In this document: positions 9,378 through 19,017 of the stretch, in pieces
How the letters are laid out: each line of letters opens with the position of its first letter
How positions within the stretch are numbered: the first letter of the stretch is position 1
Source of the DNA: Chroococcidiopsis sp. TS-821
GTDB taxonomy: Bacteria; Cyanobacteriota; Cyanobacteriia; Cyanobacteriales; Chroococcidiopsidaceae
Reading direction: 5' to 3'
Length of the DNA: 64,000 nucleotides
Assembly (NCBI RefSeq): GCF_002939305.1
Contig: NZ_MVDI01000014.1
Span: forward strand, 1-64,000
The notes under the pieces: generated by a model
Seen by the model: the letters and a program-made list of their open reading frames with translations, nothing else
What the model was told of the DNA's origin: nothing
The model's database searches: none
Translations under genes and position numbers: made by a program

Positions 9378-10814
9378 ATGAGTGCCACTGTCAAAACCCT
9401 AGTCAATCAGCCCTACAAATATGGATTCGTCACTGATATTGAGGCAGATACAATCCCGCGTGGACTGAACGAAGATGTCATTCGGCTGATCTCTGCTAAG
9501 AAAGAAGAGCCAGAGTTCATGCTAGAGTTTCGTCTCAAAGCTTTTCGTCAGTGGCAGAAAATGACCGAACCGACTTGGCCTAATGTCAAGTATCCTCCTA
9601 TTGACTACCAAGACATCATTTACTACTCCGCACCGAAAAAGAAACCCAAACTCAATAGCATTGAGGAAGTCGATCCTGCACTATTAGAGACTTTCGAGAA
9701 ACTAGGCATTCCTTTATCCGAACAAAAGCGGCTTTCTAACGTAGCCGTCGATGCTATCTTTGATAGCGTTTCAGTCGCTACGACATTCAAGGAAAAGCTA
9801 GCGAAAGAGGGCGTGATCTTCTGTTCGATCTCCGAAGCGCTACGCGAGTACCCTGAACTCGTTCAAAAATATCTTGGTAGCGTTGTTCCTGTCGCAGATA
9901 ACTACTTTGCAGCCTTAAATAGTGCAGTATTTAGCGATGGTTCCTTTGTCTACGTTCCCAAAAATACGAAATGTCCGATGGAATTATCGACCTACTTCCG
10001 CATCAACAGTGGTGACACGGGACAATTTGAACGGACACTGATCGTCGCTGAGGAAGGTAGCTATGTTTCTTACCTCGAAGGCTGTACTGCGCCAATGTAC
10101 GACACTAATCAACTTCACGCAGCAGTCGTCGAACTAGTTGCCTTGGACAACGCAGAAATCAAATACTCTACCGTGCAAAACTGGTACGCGGGAGACGAGA
10201 ATGGTAAAGGTGGAATCTACAACTTTGTCACCAAGCGTGGTTTGTGTCAAGGAGTCAACTCCAAAATTTCCTGGACGCAAGTCGAAACTGGTTCCGCAAT
10301 TACTTGGAAATATCCTAGCTGCGTGTTAGTTGGCGATAACTCAGTAGGCGAGTTTTATTCGGTTGCTTTGACTAACAATATGCAGCAAGCTGATACGGGA
10401 ACAAAGATGATACACGTTGGTAAAAATACCCGTAGCACGATTGTTTCTAAAGGAATTTCTGCAGGACGTTCCTCGAATAGCTATCGCGGTTTGGTGAAAG
10501 TTAGTCCAAACGCAAAAGGCGCGAGAAACTATTCGCAATGCGACTCAATGTTAATTGGAGATAATGCTCACGCAAATACGTTCCCTTACATTCAAGTACA
10601 AAACAACACTGCCAAAGTCGAACACGAAGCTTCTACTTCCAAGATTGGGGAAGAACAGCTATTCTACTTCGCGCAACGCGGTATTTCTGCAGAAGATGCT
10701 GTCTCGATGATGATTAGCGGTTTCTGTAAAGATGTCTTCAATCAGTTACCAATGGAATTTGCAGTAGAAGCAGATCGCTTGTTGAGTCTGAAGCTTGAAG
10801 GTAGTGTAGGCTAA
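9378..10814 (+). CDS. sufB: Fe-S cluster assembly scaffold protein SufB
   Basis: Core of the SufBCD scaffold complex on which Fe-S clusters are built in the cytoplasm. The 478-residue protein matches the family length and shows [15 protein letters not shown], the EGCTAP motif, the beta-helix core with [10 protein letters not shown], and the C-terminal [21 protein letters not shown] stretch. First gene of the sufBCDS operon, with a 210-base upstream region carrying the SufR operators. A hairpin separates it from sufC. No defects seen. Confidence 0.97.
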   Translation: MSATVKTLVNQPYKYGFVTDIEADTIPRGLNEDVIRLISAKKEEPEFMLEFRLKAFRQWQKMTEPTWPNVKYPPIDYQDIIYYSAPKKKPKLNSIEEVDPALLETFEKLGIPLSEQKRLSNVAVDAIFDSVSVATTFKEKLAKEGVIFCSISEALREYPELVQKYLGSVVPVADNYFAALNSAVFSDGSFVYVPKNTKCPMELSTYFRINSGDTGQFERTLIVAEEGSYVSYLEGCTAPMYDTNQLHAAVVELVALDNAEIKYSTVQNWYAGDENGKGGIYNFVTKRGLCQGVNSKISWTQVETGSAITWKYPSCVLVGDNSVGEFYSVALTNNMQQADTGTKMIHVGKNTRSTIVSKGISAGRSSNSYRGLVKVSPNAKGARNYSQCDSMLIGDNAHANTFPYIQVQNNTAKVEHEASTSKIGEEQLFYFAQRGISAEDAVSMMISGFCKDVFNQLPMEFAVEADRLLSLKLEGSVG

Positions 10815-10819
10815 CGCGG

Positions 10820-10840
10820 GGATAGGTATCTTGCCTATCC
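10820..10840 (+). promoter_or_regulatory. Intercistronic hairpin between sufB and sufC
   Basis: The arms GGATAGG and CCTATCC form a perfect 7-bp stem around a 7-base loop just after the sufB stop, with no U-run following. It may be a partial attenuator, a processing site or an element stabilising the sufB message. It does not look like a full Rho-independent terminator. Confidence 0.45.
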
Positions 10841-10870
10841 TGCTAAAATTAATGACGCTAAGAAAAAAAC

Positions 10871-11662
10871 ATGATTGTAGAAAACAGTGAAATTGTGCTG
10901 TCGGTGCGGAATTTGACAGCAGAAGTTGACGGAAACCCAATTCTCAAAGGTGTCAACCTGGAGATTAAAGCAGGTGAAATCCATGCCATTATGGGACCTA
11001 ATGGTTCTGGAAAAAGCACATTTTCCAAAGTGTTAGCAGGACACCCAGCGTATGAAGTAACTGGTGGTGAGGTGTTTTTTCAGGGACAAAACTTGTTAGA
11101 AATGGAACCAGAAGAACGCGCCCAAAGTGGTGTTTTTCTGGCATTCCAGTACCCCTTAGAAATTCCTGGGGTAACGAACTTGGATTTTCTAAGAGTAGCT
11201 TACAACTCGCGCCGTAAAGCACAAGGGTTAGAAGAATTAGATGCTTTTGACTTTGATGAAGTCGTACAGGAAAAGTTGGAAATTGTCAAAATGAATGCAT
11301 CTTTTCTTGACCGCAGTGTTAATGAAGGTTTTTCAGGCGGCGAGAAAAAGCGGAATGAAATTCTACAAATGGCTCTTCTTGAACCAAAATTAGCAATTTT
11401 GGACGAAACTGACTCAGGATTGGATATTGACGCGCTTAAAATTGTCGCAAACGGAGTCAATCAATTAGCAACTGCCGATAATGCCATCCTGTTAATTACC
11501 CACTATCAGCGGTTACTCAACTACATCGTGCCAGACTTTGTACACGTCATGGCAGATGGTCAAATTGTGACAAGTGGTGGTAAAGAACTAGCACTCGAAT
11601 TAGAATCGCGTGGCTACGATTGGGTGCTGGAAGAGAATGTATCTGAGGTGGGAGCAAGATGA
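10871..11662 (+). CDS. sufC: Fe-S cluster assembly ATPase SufC
   Basis: Cytoplasmic ABC-type ATPase that powers conformational change of the SufBCD complex. Walker A is [10 protein letters not shown] (residues 41-50), the ABC signature is [11 protein letters not shown] (residues 154-164), and Walker B is [12 protein letters not shown], followed by the switch histidine in [10 protein letters not shown]. 263 residues. The stop overlaps the sufD start (ATGA at 11659-11662), so the two are probably translationally coupled. Confidence 0.97.
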   Translation: MIVENSEIVLSVRNLTAEVDGNPILKGVNLEIKAGEIHAIMGPNGSGKSTFSKVLAGHPAYEVTGGEVFFQGQNLLEMEPEERAQSGVFLAFQYPLEIPGVTNLDFLRVAYNSRRKAQGLEELDAFDFDEVVQEKLEIVKMNASFLDRSVNEGFSGGEKKRNEILQMALLEPKLAILDETDSGLDIDALKIVANGVNQLATADNAILLITHYQRLLNYIVPDFVHVMADGQIVTSGGKELALELESRGYDWVLEENVSEVGAR

Positions 11663-13035
11663 GTATTCAAGTCACTCCTAACTGGAACGAAGTTGGCGTT
11701 GTGTCGGCAGTTGATACAGAGTTAACTAACTTATTAAACCAATCTCAACAACAAGCGATCGCAGCCCAAGAATCAGAATCTTTGTTACAAGCAATCCGCG
11801 ATCGCGCCACAGCGATTGTTCATCAGTCGAAATTCCCGACAACTCGCGATGAAGAGTGGCGATTTACAGACATTTCGCCGCTCAAGCAAGTGCAGTTTCA
11901 AGCAGCACCGTCAGCAGTACCTGATTTAGCTGCACTGCAATCGCTGCTATTACCAGAAGCTAGTCGCAGTCGCTTAGTATTTGTCAACGGTATTTATACA
12001 CCTGAGTTATCAGCCGTTGTGCTACCCGATGGCGTTATTGCGAGTAACCTCGATCGCCTACCACCAGCAAATCGTTCGCGGCTAGAAAACTACTTAGCGC
12101 AAATTCCAGGTACAGAAGAAGTTTTTACCGCACTTAATACGGCGGCGATCGCGGATGTTGCGGTCGTCTGGATACCCAAAAATGTCGTTGTAGAAACACC
12201 AATCCATCTTTTATTTGTCTCGACTGCGAGCGTTACGCCCATCATTACTCAACCACGCTGCCTTGTTGTTGCCGAATCGGGTAGTAGCGTCACGCTAATT
12301 GAAGATTATTTCAATCAAATGACAAACCTAGAAGCGGAAGAAGGCGAAGCCGAAGTTGGCGAACCCATTTACTTTACCAACGCCGTCACTGAAATCTGGG
12401 TTGAAGAAAACGCGCAAGTTAACCATACACGCATCGAGCGCGATAGTCCAGAGGCATTTCATATTGGTAAAACGGCGATCGCCCAAGCCCGCGATAGCCG
12501 CTACACCTGCAACGCAATTAATCTAGGGGCAAAACTATCACGCCATAACTTAGACATTTTCCAAACAGGCGAACAAACTCAAACTACGCTCAACGGTCTA
12601 ACCAAAATTGCCGGAAATCAACTCGCCGATACGCACAGCGCTCTCGCACTCAATCATCCCTACGGTACGAGTCACCAACTACACAAATGCATCGTCGGCG
12701 ATCGCGCCCACGCCGTCTTCAACGGTAAAATCTTCGTGCCCAAACCTGCACAACAAACCGACGCCGCCCAACTCAACCGCAACCTACTCCTTTCTCCCAA
12801 AGCCAGAGTCGATACCAAACCTCAACTCGAAATCACCGCCGACAACGTCAAATGCGCCCATGGCGCAACCGTAAGCCAACTCGATGACGAAGAAGTCTTC
12901 TACCTGCAAAGCCGAGGACTCAACGCCAACGAAGCCCGAAACCTCCTAATTAACGCCTTCGCCGCCGAAATCATTAACCAAATTCCTGTATCCTCCCTCC
13001 AACAAACCCTACTAAAAACTATCAACCTCCAATAA
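11659..13035 (+). CDS. sufD: Fe-S cluster assembly protein SufD
   Basis: SufB paralogue that pairs with SufB and SufC in the scaffold, 458 residues. Typical features are [14 protein letters not shown] near the N terminus, the central beta-helix, and the C-terminal [24 protein letters not shown] with the conserved cysteine and histidine. The last third is strikingly C-rich at third codon positions compared with sufB and sufC, and this continues into the start of sufS. It overlaps sufC by four bases. Confidence 0.95.
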   Translation: MSIQVTPNWNEVGVVSAVDTELTNLLNQSQQQAIAAQESESLLQAIRDRATAIVHQSKFPTTRDEEWRFTDISPLKQVQFQAAPSAVPDLAALQSLLLPEASRSRLVFVNGIYTPELSAVVLPDGVIASNLDRLPPANRSRLENYLAQIPGTEEVFTALNTAAIADVAVVWIPKNVVVETPIHLLFVSTASVTPIITQPRCLVVAESGSSVTLIEDYFNQMTNLEAEEGEAEVGEPIYFTNAVTEIWVEENAQVNHTRIERDSPEAFHIGKTAIAQARDSRYTCNAINLGAKLSRHNLDIFQTGEQTQTTLNGLTKIAGNQLADTHSALALNHPYGTSHQLHKCIVGDRAHAVFNGKIFVPKPAQQTDAAQLNRNLLLSPKARVDTKPQLEITADNVKCAHGATVSQLDDEEVFYLQSRGLNANEARNLLINAFAAEIINQIPVSSLQQTLLKTINLQ

Positions 13036-13039
13036 AAAC

Positions 13040-13066
13040 CTTCGTGCCCTTTGTGCCTTTGTGGTT
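13040..13066 (+). repeat. Imperfect TTTGTGCC tandem in the sufD-sufS spacer
   Basis: The 51-base spacer holds three imperfect units in a row, TTCGTGCC, CTTTGTGCC and TTTGTGG. I recall similar CTTTGTGCCTTTGTGG-type sequences as dispersed intergenic repeats in bacterial genomes, so this is probably an inserted repeat rather than a control site. It leaves no clear ribosome-binding site in front of sufS. Confidence 0.4.
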
Positions 13067-13086
13067 CCATCAACTTCCCTCCGACC

Positions 13087-14346
13087 ATGACACTCACTAG
13101 AGAAAAAACCCTCGCCGATCGCGTTCGTAACGACTTCCCCATCCTCCACCAAGAAGTCAACGGCAAGCCCCTAGTTTACCTAGACAACGCCGCGACATCG
13201 CAAAAACCACTCCTTGTCCTCAATACACTGCGCGACTACTACGAGCAGTACAATTCCAACGTGCATCGTGGCGTACATACCCTCAGCGCCAAAGCTACCG
13301 ATGCTTACGAAGCCGCCCGCGATAAAGTCGCAGCTTTCGTCAACGCCGCTTCACGTCAAGAAATTGTCTTCACGCGCAACGCCTCAGAAGCAATTAACTT
13401 AGTCGCCTATAGTTGGGGAAGCAGCCTACAGCCAGGAGACGAAATTATTCTCTCTGTCATGGAACACCACAGCAATTTAATTCCTTGGCAACTCCTCGCC
13501 CAACGCAGTGGTGCAGTACTTAAATTTGTTGAACTTACACCCGACGAAGAATTTGATTTAGAACACTTCAAATCGCTGCTTTCGGATAAAACCAAACTCG
13601 TCGCGACAGTTCATGTCTCCAATACCCTAGGCTGTATCAATCCAGTCAAAGAAATTACAGCGATCGCGCACCAACACGGTGCCAAAGTCTTGATTGATGC
13701 TTGCCAAAGTGTCCCGCATATGCCCATCGACGTGCAGCAAATTGACTGCGATTGGCTCGTTGCTTCTGGACATAAAATGTGCGCGCCGACAGGTATTGGA
13801 TTTCTTTACGGAAAGTTAGAGCTACTCCGCTCAATGCCGCCGTTTTTAGGTGGTGGTGAAATGATTGCGGATGTCTATTTAGACCACGCTACTTACGCAG
13901 ATCTACCACATAAGTTTGAGGCAGGAACTCCCGCAATTGCCGAAGCGATCGCCCTTGGTGCAGCAGTAGACTACCTCAGTGCGATTGGTATGGAAAACAT
14001 CTATGCGTACGAAGCTGAATTAACAGCTTACTTGTGGGAACAACTCGGACAAATTCCTGAAATTCGCACTTACGGTCCTAAACCCAAAGTAGCAGGTTTA
14101 GGTAGAGCGGCACTCGCTGCATTTACTGCGGGTGATGTTCATCCTCACGATTTATCGACAATTTTAGACCAAGCTGGTGTGGCAATTCGAGCCGGACACC
14201 ATTGCACTCAACCACTACATCGGCATCTCAGCATTCAGTCTACTGCACGCGCCAGCTTATCTTTCTACAACACGCGTGAGGAAATTGATGTTTTTATTAC
14301 TGCATTAAAAGAAGCTGTTGAATTCTTTGGTAGTATCTTTAGCTAA
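13087..14346 (+). CDS. sufS: Cysteine desulfurase SufS
   Basis: Group II PLP enzyme that supplies sulfur to the SufBCD scaffold. 419 residues from the ATG at 13087; an in-frame TTG at 13051 would translate the spacer repeat and is rejected. Seen motifs are [23 protein letters not shown], the PLP lysine in [12 protein letters not shown] (Lys230), and the active-site cysteine in [12 protein letters not shown] (Cys373), the group II form. It ends the suf operon. No sufE or sufA gene lies in the window, so the sulfur relay partner must be encoded elsewhere. Confidence 0.95.
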   Translation: MTLTREKTLADRVRNDFPILHQEVNGKPLVYLDNAATSQKPLLVLNTLRDYYEQYNSNVHRGVHTLSAKATDAYEAARDKVAAFVNAASRQEIVFTRNASEAINLVAYSWGSSLQPGDEIILSVMEHHSNLIPWQLLAQRSGAVLKFVELTPDEEFDLEHFKSLLSDKTKLVATVHVSNTLGCINPVKEITAIAHQHGAKVLIDACQSVPHMPIDVQQIDCDWLVASGHKMCAPTGIGFLYGKLELLRSMPPFLGGGEMIADVYLDHATYADLPHKFEAGTPAIAEAIALGAAVDYLSAIGMENIYAYEAELTAYLWEQLGQIPEIRTYGPKPKVAGLGRAALAAFTAGDVHPHDLSTILDQAGVAIRAGHHCTQPLHRHLSIQSTARASLSFYNTREEIDVFITALKEAVEFFGSIFS

Positions 14347-14353
14347 TTAATTC

Positions 14354-14372
14354 GGGTGAGAACCACTCACCC
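14354..14372 (+). terminator. Probable terminator of the suf operon
   Basis: GGGTGAG and CTCACCC form a perfect 7-bp stem with a 5-base loop, eight bases after the sufS stop. There is no strong U-run on either side. The 3' arm overlaps the stop codon of the small gene on the minus strand, so it may serve both. Confidence 0.55.
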
Positions 14373-14741
14373 ACTTTCCAATTCATTATTATGCAAATAA
14401 CCTTGAATATTGTTTTTGCCAACGGCTCTCAACTCAGGGACAATGTAAATTGCTACAGTTAAAATAATAGTAAAAACTGAAGATAATGTATCTGTAAATA
14501 CACCGTTTGGAAGCAATTTGTGCAACGGGTCAGCAGGCAGAATAATGTAGTCTAGCGCCAAATATACGGCTATTCGCTTCCATGCAGAAAAGCTTAGCTG
14601 TCTAACTAACCTCCAAGGCATAGCATCATTAAATTTTCGACTCCAGTATGATATCAGAAATTTAATTTTTTGCTCAAGAATAGATTGATAACACAATATA
14701 TAAGATTGCATTGAAAAAATATAGTAATTTGACCGCACCAT
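14367..14741 (-). CDS. Hypothetical membrane protein (124 aa)
   Basis: I do not recognise it firmly. The second half reads like a membrane protein: a segment around ALDYIILPADPLHKLLP recalls DUF1232 (YkvA-type) proteins, and VFTIILTVAIYIVPEL is a clear hydrophobic helix. The first 40 residues are of poor quality (many I, Y, K and N), and the true start may be an internal ATG (MPWRLVRQ). It ends against the suf terminator hairpin. It could be a decaying gene, as the 650 bases upstream hold only gene remnants. Confidence 0.4.
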   Translation of the reverse strand: MVRSNYYIFSMQSYILCYQSILEQKIKFLISYWSRKFNDAMPWRLVRQLSFSAWKRIAVYLALDYIILPADPLHKLLPNGVFTDTLSSVFTIILTVAIYIVPELRAVGKNNIQGYLHNNELESG

Positions 14742-14907
14742 AAAGCGTATTTCTATACCTCAGAGTGCCATATACAAATTAAAAAGCGACACTATGAAAA
14801 TACGGAAATTGAATAGCGCGATCGCCCAGTGAAATCAGTAGTTACCCACAATAGATACAATGCATTAGACTTCCTACATAGGTGAATCAATGTAAGAGAT
14901 ACATTAA

Positions 14908-15066
14908 CTAAGTTCTCGTATTTAACTGCATAGCTGCTTGCTGAGTTGCAACAGAAGATGCTTCAATGAGTTGCTTGCCAAAGACTTGCACCTTTTGAAC
15001 TAAAGCTTCTCCTGCATTTGCTGGTGAACCAGCATGAAAAGGTGGGGTGGGATTGTATGCCAACAT
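14908..15066 (-). pseudogene. Fragment resembling the C terminus of a DJ-1/PfpI family protein
   Basis: A 52-codon frame starting MLAYNPTPPFHAGSPANAG and ending in a normal stop looks like the end of a DJ-1/PfpI-type protein rather than a complete gene. The catalytic core would lie upstream but is absent. It begins inside the stop codon of the Uma2-like fragment (shared TGATG), so a deletion probably joined two genes here. The family call rests on memory of the tail sequence and is tentative. Confidence 0.3.
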
Positions 15067-15248
15067 CAGTAGTAAATCCCCATATCAACACCAAAAAACC
15101 AATCCATCCGGTTCGCCCATATCCAAGCCAAGGTTGCTTTGAGTAAACCAGGAATTAAGTCTTGCAGTTCATTATCCACAGGTGTATCGTCAGAATCGGG
15201 CAGATCCTCGGCTGATGGTAAACAATGCAGCAGATTGTACTTTAGCAT
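15066..15248 (-). pseudogene. N-terminal fragment of a Uma2-family (DUF820) protein
   Basis: The 60 residues beginning MLKYNLLHCLPSAEDLPDSD and ending MDWFFGVDMGIYY match the N-terminal part of cyanobacterial Uma2-family proteins (restriction-endonuclease-like fold). Intact members continue for over 100 residues with the catalytic core. Here the frame stops right after GIYY and the core is missing. The rest of 14742-15395 holds no other gene that I can support. Confidence 0.55.
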
Positions 15249-15395
15249 AATGGATTGCTCGCAGACTTACTACTTTGATGATATGGCAGTCAAGATTTAA
15301 GGCGTTAAGCGATCGCCTTTATCAACATTTCAGTACGTTAGGTGGCACGATCGCTAGATAATAGTGATGCAGCGTAGAGGAGCAAGTAGCAACGT

Positions 15396-15869
15396 ATGAT
15401 TAGGTCTTGGATGGTGATTGGGGCTGTTGCTTTCCTCGTGGCGTTGGGTGCTAACTTGATTACAAGAGGCGATCGCCAGTGGTTTAAACGCTTGCGTCGT
15501 CCTGGCTGGTTGACATTTGAGCCATTAATTCCCATTATTTGGACAATTATTTTTATTTGCGGTGCTTGGTCAGCATATATCGTTTGGGAAGCTAATCCAG
15601 GTACGAGTTTTACTTGGTTATTAATGGGGTGTTATTTATTACTAGAAATAGTGACAGTTGCGTACACGCCAGTCATGTTTAGAACGCGCAGCCTTCGTGT
15701 GGGAACAATTATCGGTGGTACTGGTGCAATTATTGGTCTTTTATTGACGCTAACTGTATTACCAATTTCTGGTTGGGCAGCACTATTACTCGTACCATAT
15801 CTGCTTTGGAGTCCAATTGGTACTTATACAACTTGGGCAATGATGCGGCTCAATCCTGCGGATGTTTAG
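15396..15869 (+). CDS. TspO/MBR family membrane protein
   Basis: Five-helix membrane protein of the translocator/peripheral benzodiazepine receptor family, which binds tetrapyrroles and is linked to stress signalling. The 157 residues show the hallmark RPGWLTFEPLIPIIWT region, the FICGAWSAYIVW helix, and the C-terminal VPYLLWSPIGTYTTWAMMRLNP. A GAGG lies about 15 bases upstream of the ATG. The gene stands alone. Binding of haem or bilins is inference from the family. Confidence 0.85.
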   Translation: MIRSWMVIGAVAFLVALGANLITRGDRQWFKRLRRPGWLTFEPLIPIIWTIIFICGAWSAYIVWEANPGTSFTWLLMGCYLLLEIVTVAYTPVMFRTRSLRVGTIIGGTGAIIGLLLTLTVLPISGWAALLLVPYLLWSPIGTYTTWAMMRLNPADV

Positions 15870-16140
15870 CTTTTTCTGTTGCATACACTCAAATAATTTA
15901 AATGTCACCTCTTCTTTGCTAAATCTTTAATTTACCTCACAATTTATCATTATTATTTATACAAATTTTATAGTTGAAGTGTCACTAATAAACTAATCTC
16001 AAATTACCAGCTTTGAGGAACTAATTTTCTTAACTTAATAGCAGCGATCGCTATTTCTACTAAAAAAATGAGTGGAAATAGCAAAAGTTTTTTGTAAGAA
16101 TTCAACCGTATTTCTACTGAAGATTTAGAGCAGAAAAGTT

Positions 16141-17847
16141 ATGGCAACTATTAATGGAACATCAGGTAACGATACTCTTACTGGAACTCAATTTGCAGAC
16201 TCCATCTTTGGGTTTGCAGGCAATGATAGCCTTTTAGGACTGGGTGGGAATGATTCACTTGACGGTGGAGTAGGCAATGATTATTTAGCAGGAGGTAACG
16301 GTAACGATAATCTGTTTGGTGGAGCAAATGATAACCCTAATATTTTTGTACCACCTGGCAACGACACACTTGATGGCGGGATAGGCAACGATAATTTGAG
16401 TGGGGGTGATGGCAATGACATTATGTATGGCGGAGTTGGAAATGACGGTTTAAGTGGAAACGATGGTAGCGATATTTTGTATGGCGGTGATGGCAATGAC
16501 ACGCTCAATGCTGGTACTACATACGTGGAATATAACTATTACGTAGGTGATTCTGCTTCAGATTTTTTGTATGGTGGTGATGGCAACGATACATATATCG
16601 TAGGCGATCAATTTGACGACGAAATTATTGAAGCAGCCAACGCAGGAATAGATACCGTTATTACATATACCAACTACCAACTAAGTGCAAACGTAGAAAA
16701 CTTAATTTTACGCGGAAATCGCGCCACAACAGGAATAGGTAATAACCTGAATAATACTATTACAGGTAACTTTAATAACAATACTCTCATTGGTGGTGGT
16801 GGCAACGATATTATCAATACCAGTAGTGGTAATGACTTCCTACCCTACGTAGGAGAAGATATTCTATATGGCGGTGATGGCAATGATACTCTCTACGCAG
16901 CTAGCTATAGTCGATTGTTCAATGGCTACTTCTACTCTGAAGATGAAGACACTTTATATGGGGGTAGTGGCGATGATGTTTTATACTCTGATGTTGGTTG
17001 CGTTGCGTATGGTGGTAGTGGTAACGATACACTCTATGGTGCCTTACAGAGTAGTAATGCTGGAGGTACTGGGGACGATACCTATTTTGTAGGTAGAGAA
17101 ATTGTTACAGTCTACGATCCTTTTGGCGGAACGTATGAAATTGAGATTACAGTAGGTATTGCAGAAACGGCAAACGCAGGCACAGATACTGTTTATGCTT
17201 CTTATGATTACACGCTGCCAGAACACTTTGAAAACCTAATTTTGACAGGCGATGCAATAGTAGGTAATGGTAACAGAGTCAGTAATACGCTTACTGGTAA
17301 CAGTCTTAACAATATTCTTGATGGTAAAGCGGGTAACGACACGCTCAAAGGACTGGCAGGTAACGATACTTTGATTGGTGGTGATGGTGACGATATCCTT
17401 ACTGGCGATCGAGGTAATGATAGATTGATCGGTGGTAGGGGTATTGACGAGCTTTATGGTGGTGCAGGCAATGATACTCTTAGCTTTGGAGCTATTGATA
17501 AACGCCTTGATGGTGGTGGTGGTACAGATACTGTAGCTGTCGAGGGTAGTAGTATTTTTGTTGACTTAACAACTTTACCAAATGACAGAATTCAAGGTAT
17601 CGAGATTATTGACTTAACGGGTACTGGTAATAACAGCTTAAAACTGACTCGTTTAGATTTGTTGGATTTATCAAATACGACAAATCAACTGATCGTCAAC
17701 GGTAATGCAGGCGATCGGGTAACTTCTACAGGACAAGGATGGTTGTTGGGTGGTACAACTACACTTAATGGTATTGTGTACGATCGCTACACATCCGGCG
17801 CAGCGACACTGCTAGTAGACGCTGATATCACGCGTACAATTTCTTAA
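16141..17847 (+). CDS. RTX / hemolysin-type calcium-binding repeat protein
   Basis: A 568-residue acidic protein made almost wholly of glycine- and aspartate-rich GGxGNDxLx nonapeptides, which fold as calcium-binding beta-rolls. Two longer modules of the kind [20 protein letters not shown] ... [10 protein letters not shown] occur, at about residues 150-215 and 310-395. The last 110 residues lack repeats and end in [13 protein letters not shown]; this could be the type I secretion signal. No enzymatic domain is visible, so it is probably structural or a surface/sheath protein. No type I secretion genes are nearby. The calcium-binding aspartates are intact in most repeats. Confidence 0.85.
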   Translation: MATINGTSGNDTLTGTQFADSIFGFAGNDSLLGLGGNDSLDGGVGNDYLAGGNGNDNLFGGANDNPNIFVPPGNDTLDGGIGNDNLSGGDGNDIMYGGVGNDGLSGNDGSDILYGGDGNDTLNAGTTYVEYNYYVGDSASDFLYGGDGNDTYIVGDQFDDEIIEAANAGIDTVITYTNYQLSANVENLILRGNRATTGIGNNLNNTITGNFNNNTLIGGGGNDIINTSSGNDFLPYVGEDILYGGDGNDTLYAASYSRLFNGYFYSEDEDTLYGGSGDDVLYSDVGCVAYGGSGNDTLYGALQSSNAGGTGDDTYFVGREIVTVYDPFGGTYEIEITVGIAETANAGTDTVYASYDYTLPEHFENLILTGDAIVGNGNRVSNTLTGNSLNNILDGKAGNDTLKGLAGNDTLIGGDGDDILTGDRGNDRLIGGRGIDELYGGAGNDTLSFGAIDKRLDGGGGTDTVAVEGSSIFVDLTTLPNDRIQGIEIIDLTGTGNNSLKLTRLDLLDLSNTTNQLIVNGNAGDRVTSTGQGWLLGGTTTLNGIVYDRYTSGAATLLVDADITRTIS

Positions 17848-17995
17848 ACTCACTTAGGAAGTATTTCTTTGAATAGTTATTAACTCTGGGACTCATAAGG
17901 TGGAGCTTGCTATACAATTTAGCTCCATCCGAGTTCTACGAGTAGGTGCAGTACTTCATGCTCCTTTACTCGAGGAAAGCTGCACGCCATCGACC

Positions 17996-19006
17996 ATGAT
18001 GAAACTAATTATTCAAATTCCTTGTTATAACGAGGAACATACTTTAGGAAGGACACTAGCTGAACTACCGCGATCGCTCCCTGGAATTGATTGTATCGAA
18101 TGGTTGGTGATTGATGATGGCAGTCGCGATCGCACGATTGAAGTTGCTAAAGCCTATGGCGTCGATCGCATCGTTCGTTTTCCAACTAATCAAGGTTTAG
18201 CGAAAGCCTTTATGGCAGGGTTGGAAGCCAGTCTTAAAGCTGGAGCAGATATTATTGTCAACACGGATGCAGATAATCAATACTCTGCTGAAGATATTCC
18301 TACGCTTATTCAACCAATTTTATTACACCAAGCCGAAATTGTTGTTGGTGCTAGACCCATTTGGAAAACTAAGCAATTTTCGCTGTCGAAAAAACTGTTA
18401 CAAAAATTAGGTAGCTGGGTAGTTAGAATCGCGAGTAACACTAAAGTACCTGATGCGCCGAGTGGGTTTCGGGCGTTTAGTCGTGAAGCCGCGTTACAAC
18501 TCAATGTCTTCAACAACTATACCTATACGTTAGAAACAATTATTCAAGCGGGGCAAAAAGGAATTGCGATCGCATCTGTACCGATTCACACGAATCCTGT
18601 GATGCGCCCGTCGCGATTAGTTAAAAGTACACCTAGATACGTTGTGCGATCGCTTTTTACCATCTTGCGTATTTTCATTATCTATAAACCGCTACGCTTT
18701 TTTATGTTTCTAGGCAGCTTGCCATTTAGTATTGGAGTATTATTAGGATTTCGCTGGCTATTCTTCTTCTTTTTTGAAACCACTACACGTACGCGCGTAC
18801 CAAGTTTAATTCTGGCAGCAATTTTAATTCTAATTGGCTTTCAGTTGTGGATGTTTGGGTTAGTTGCTGATTTAATGGCAGCAAATCGCCGCTTAATCGA
18901 AGAGGTGCAATTACGGATGCGGCGGGTAGACGCAGATGCAGCAAAGCGAACTGTCAAAGATGTTTCACCTGTCAAACAAGGAAGTAATGTTCATTTTGAA
19001 CTTTAA
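17996..19006 (+). CDS. Glycosyltransferase family 2, dolichyl-phosphate mannose synthase-like, membrane-anchored
   Basis: Transfers a sugar from a nucleotide donor, probably to a polyprenyl phosphate, at the cytoplasmic face of the membrane. The GT-A core starts at once (LIIQIPCYNEEHTLGRTL), with LVIDDGSRDRT and the DxD motif in VNTDADNQY. Two C-terminal hydrophobic segments (around residues 235-255 and 270-310) anchor it. I chose the ATG pair at 17996, since an upstream frame from 17900 adds 32 residues before the GT fold. It heads a five-gene plus-strand cluster to 25087 that appears to build a lipid-linked glycan: this enzyme charges the carrier and the GT-C enzymes could use it. Confidence 0.85.
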   Translation: MMKLIIQIPCYNEEHTLGRTLAELPRSLPGIDCIEWLVIDDGSRDRTIEVAKAYGVDRIVRFPTNQGLAKAFMAGLEASLKAGADIIVNTDADNQYSAEDIPTLIQPILLHQAEIVVGARPIWKTKQFSLSKKLLQKLGSWVVRIASNTKVPDAPSGFRAFSREAALQLNVFNNYTYTLETIIQAGQKGIAIASVPIHTNPVMRPSRLVKSTPRYVVRSLFTILRIFIIYKPLRFFMFLGSLPFSIGVLLGFRWLFFFFFETTTRTRVPSLILAAILILIGFQLWMFGLVADLMAANRRLIEEVQLRMRRVDADAAKRTVKDVSPVKQGSNVHFEL

Positions 19007-19017
19007 ATTTTACGATT

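Noticed and set aside
13051-13086. Longer sufS start at a TTG
   Set aside because: It would translate the spacer repeat into [12 protein letters not shown], whereas the family begins shortly before the SDR-like VRNDFPIL region reached from the ATG at 13087.
16281-16508. Long open frame antisense to the RTX repeats
   Set aside because: It is the mirror of the glycine-aspartate repeats and reads as a repetitive P/S/L string with no independent gene features.
16141-17847. Regularly spaced repeats considered as a CRISPR array
   Set aside because: The periodicity is 27 bases coding for degenerate nonapeptides, with no constant repeat or unique spacers.
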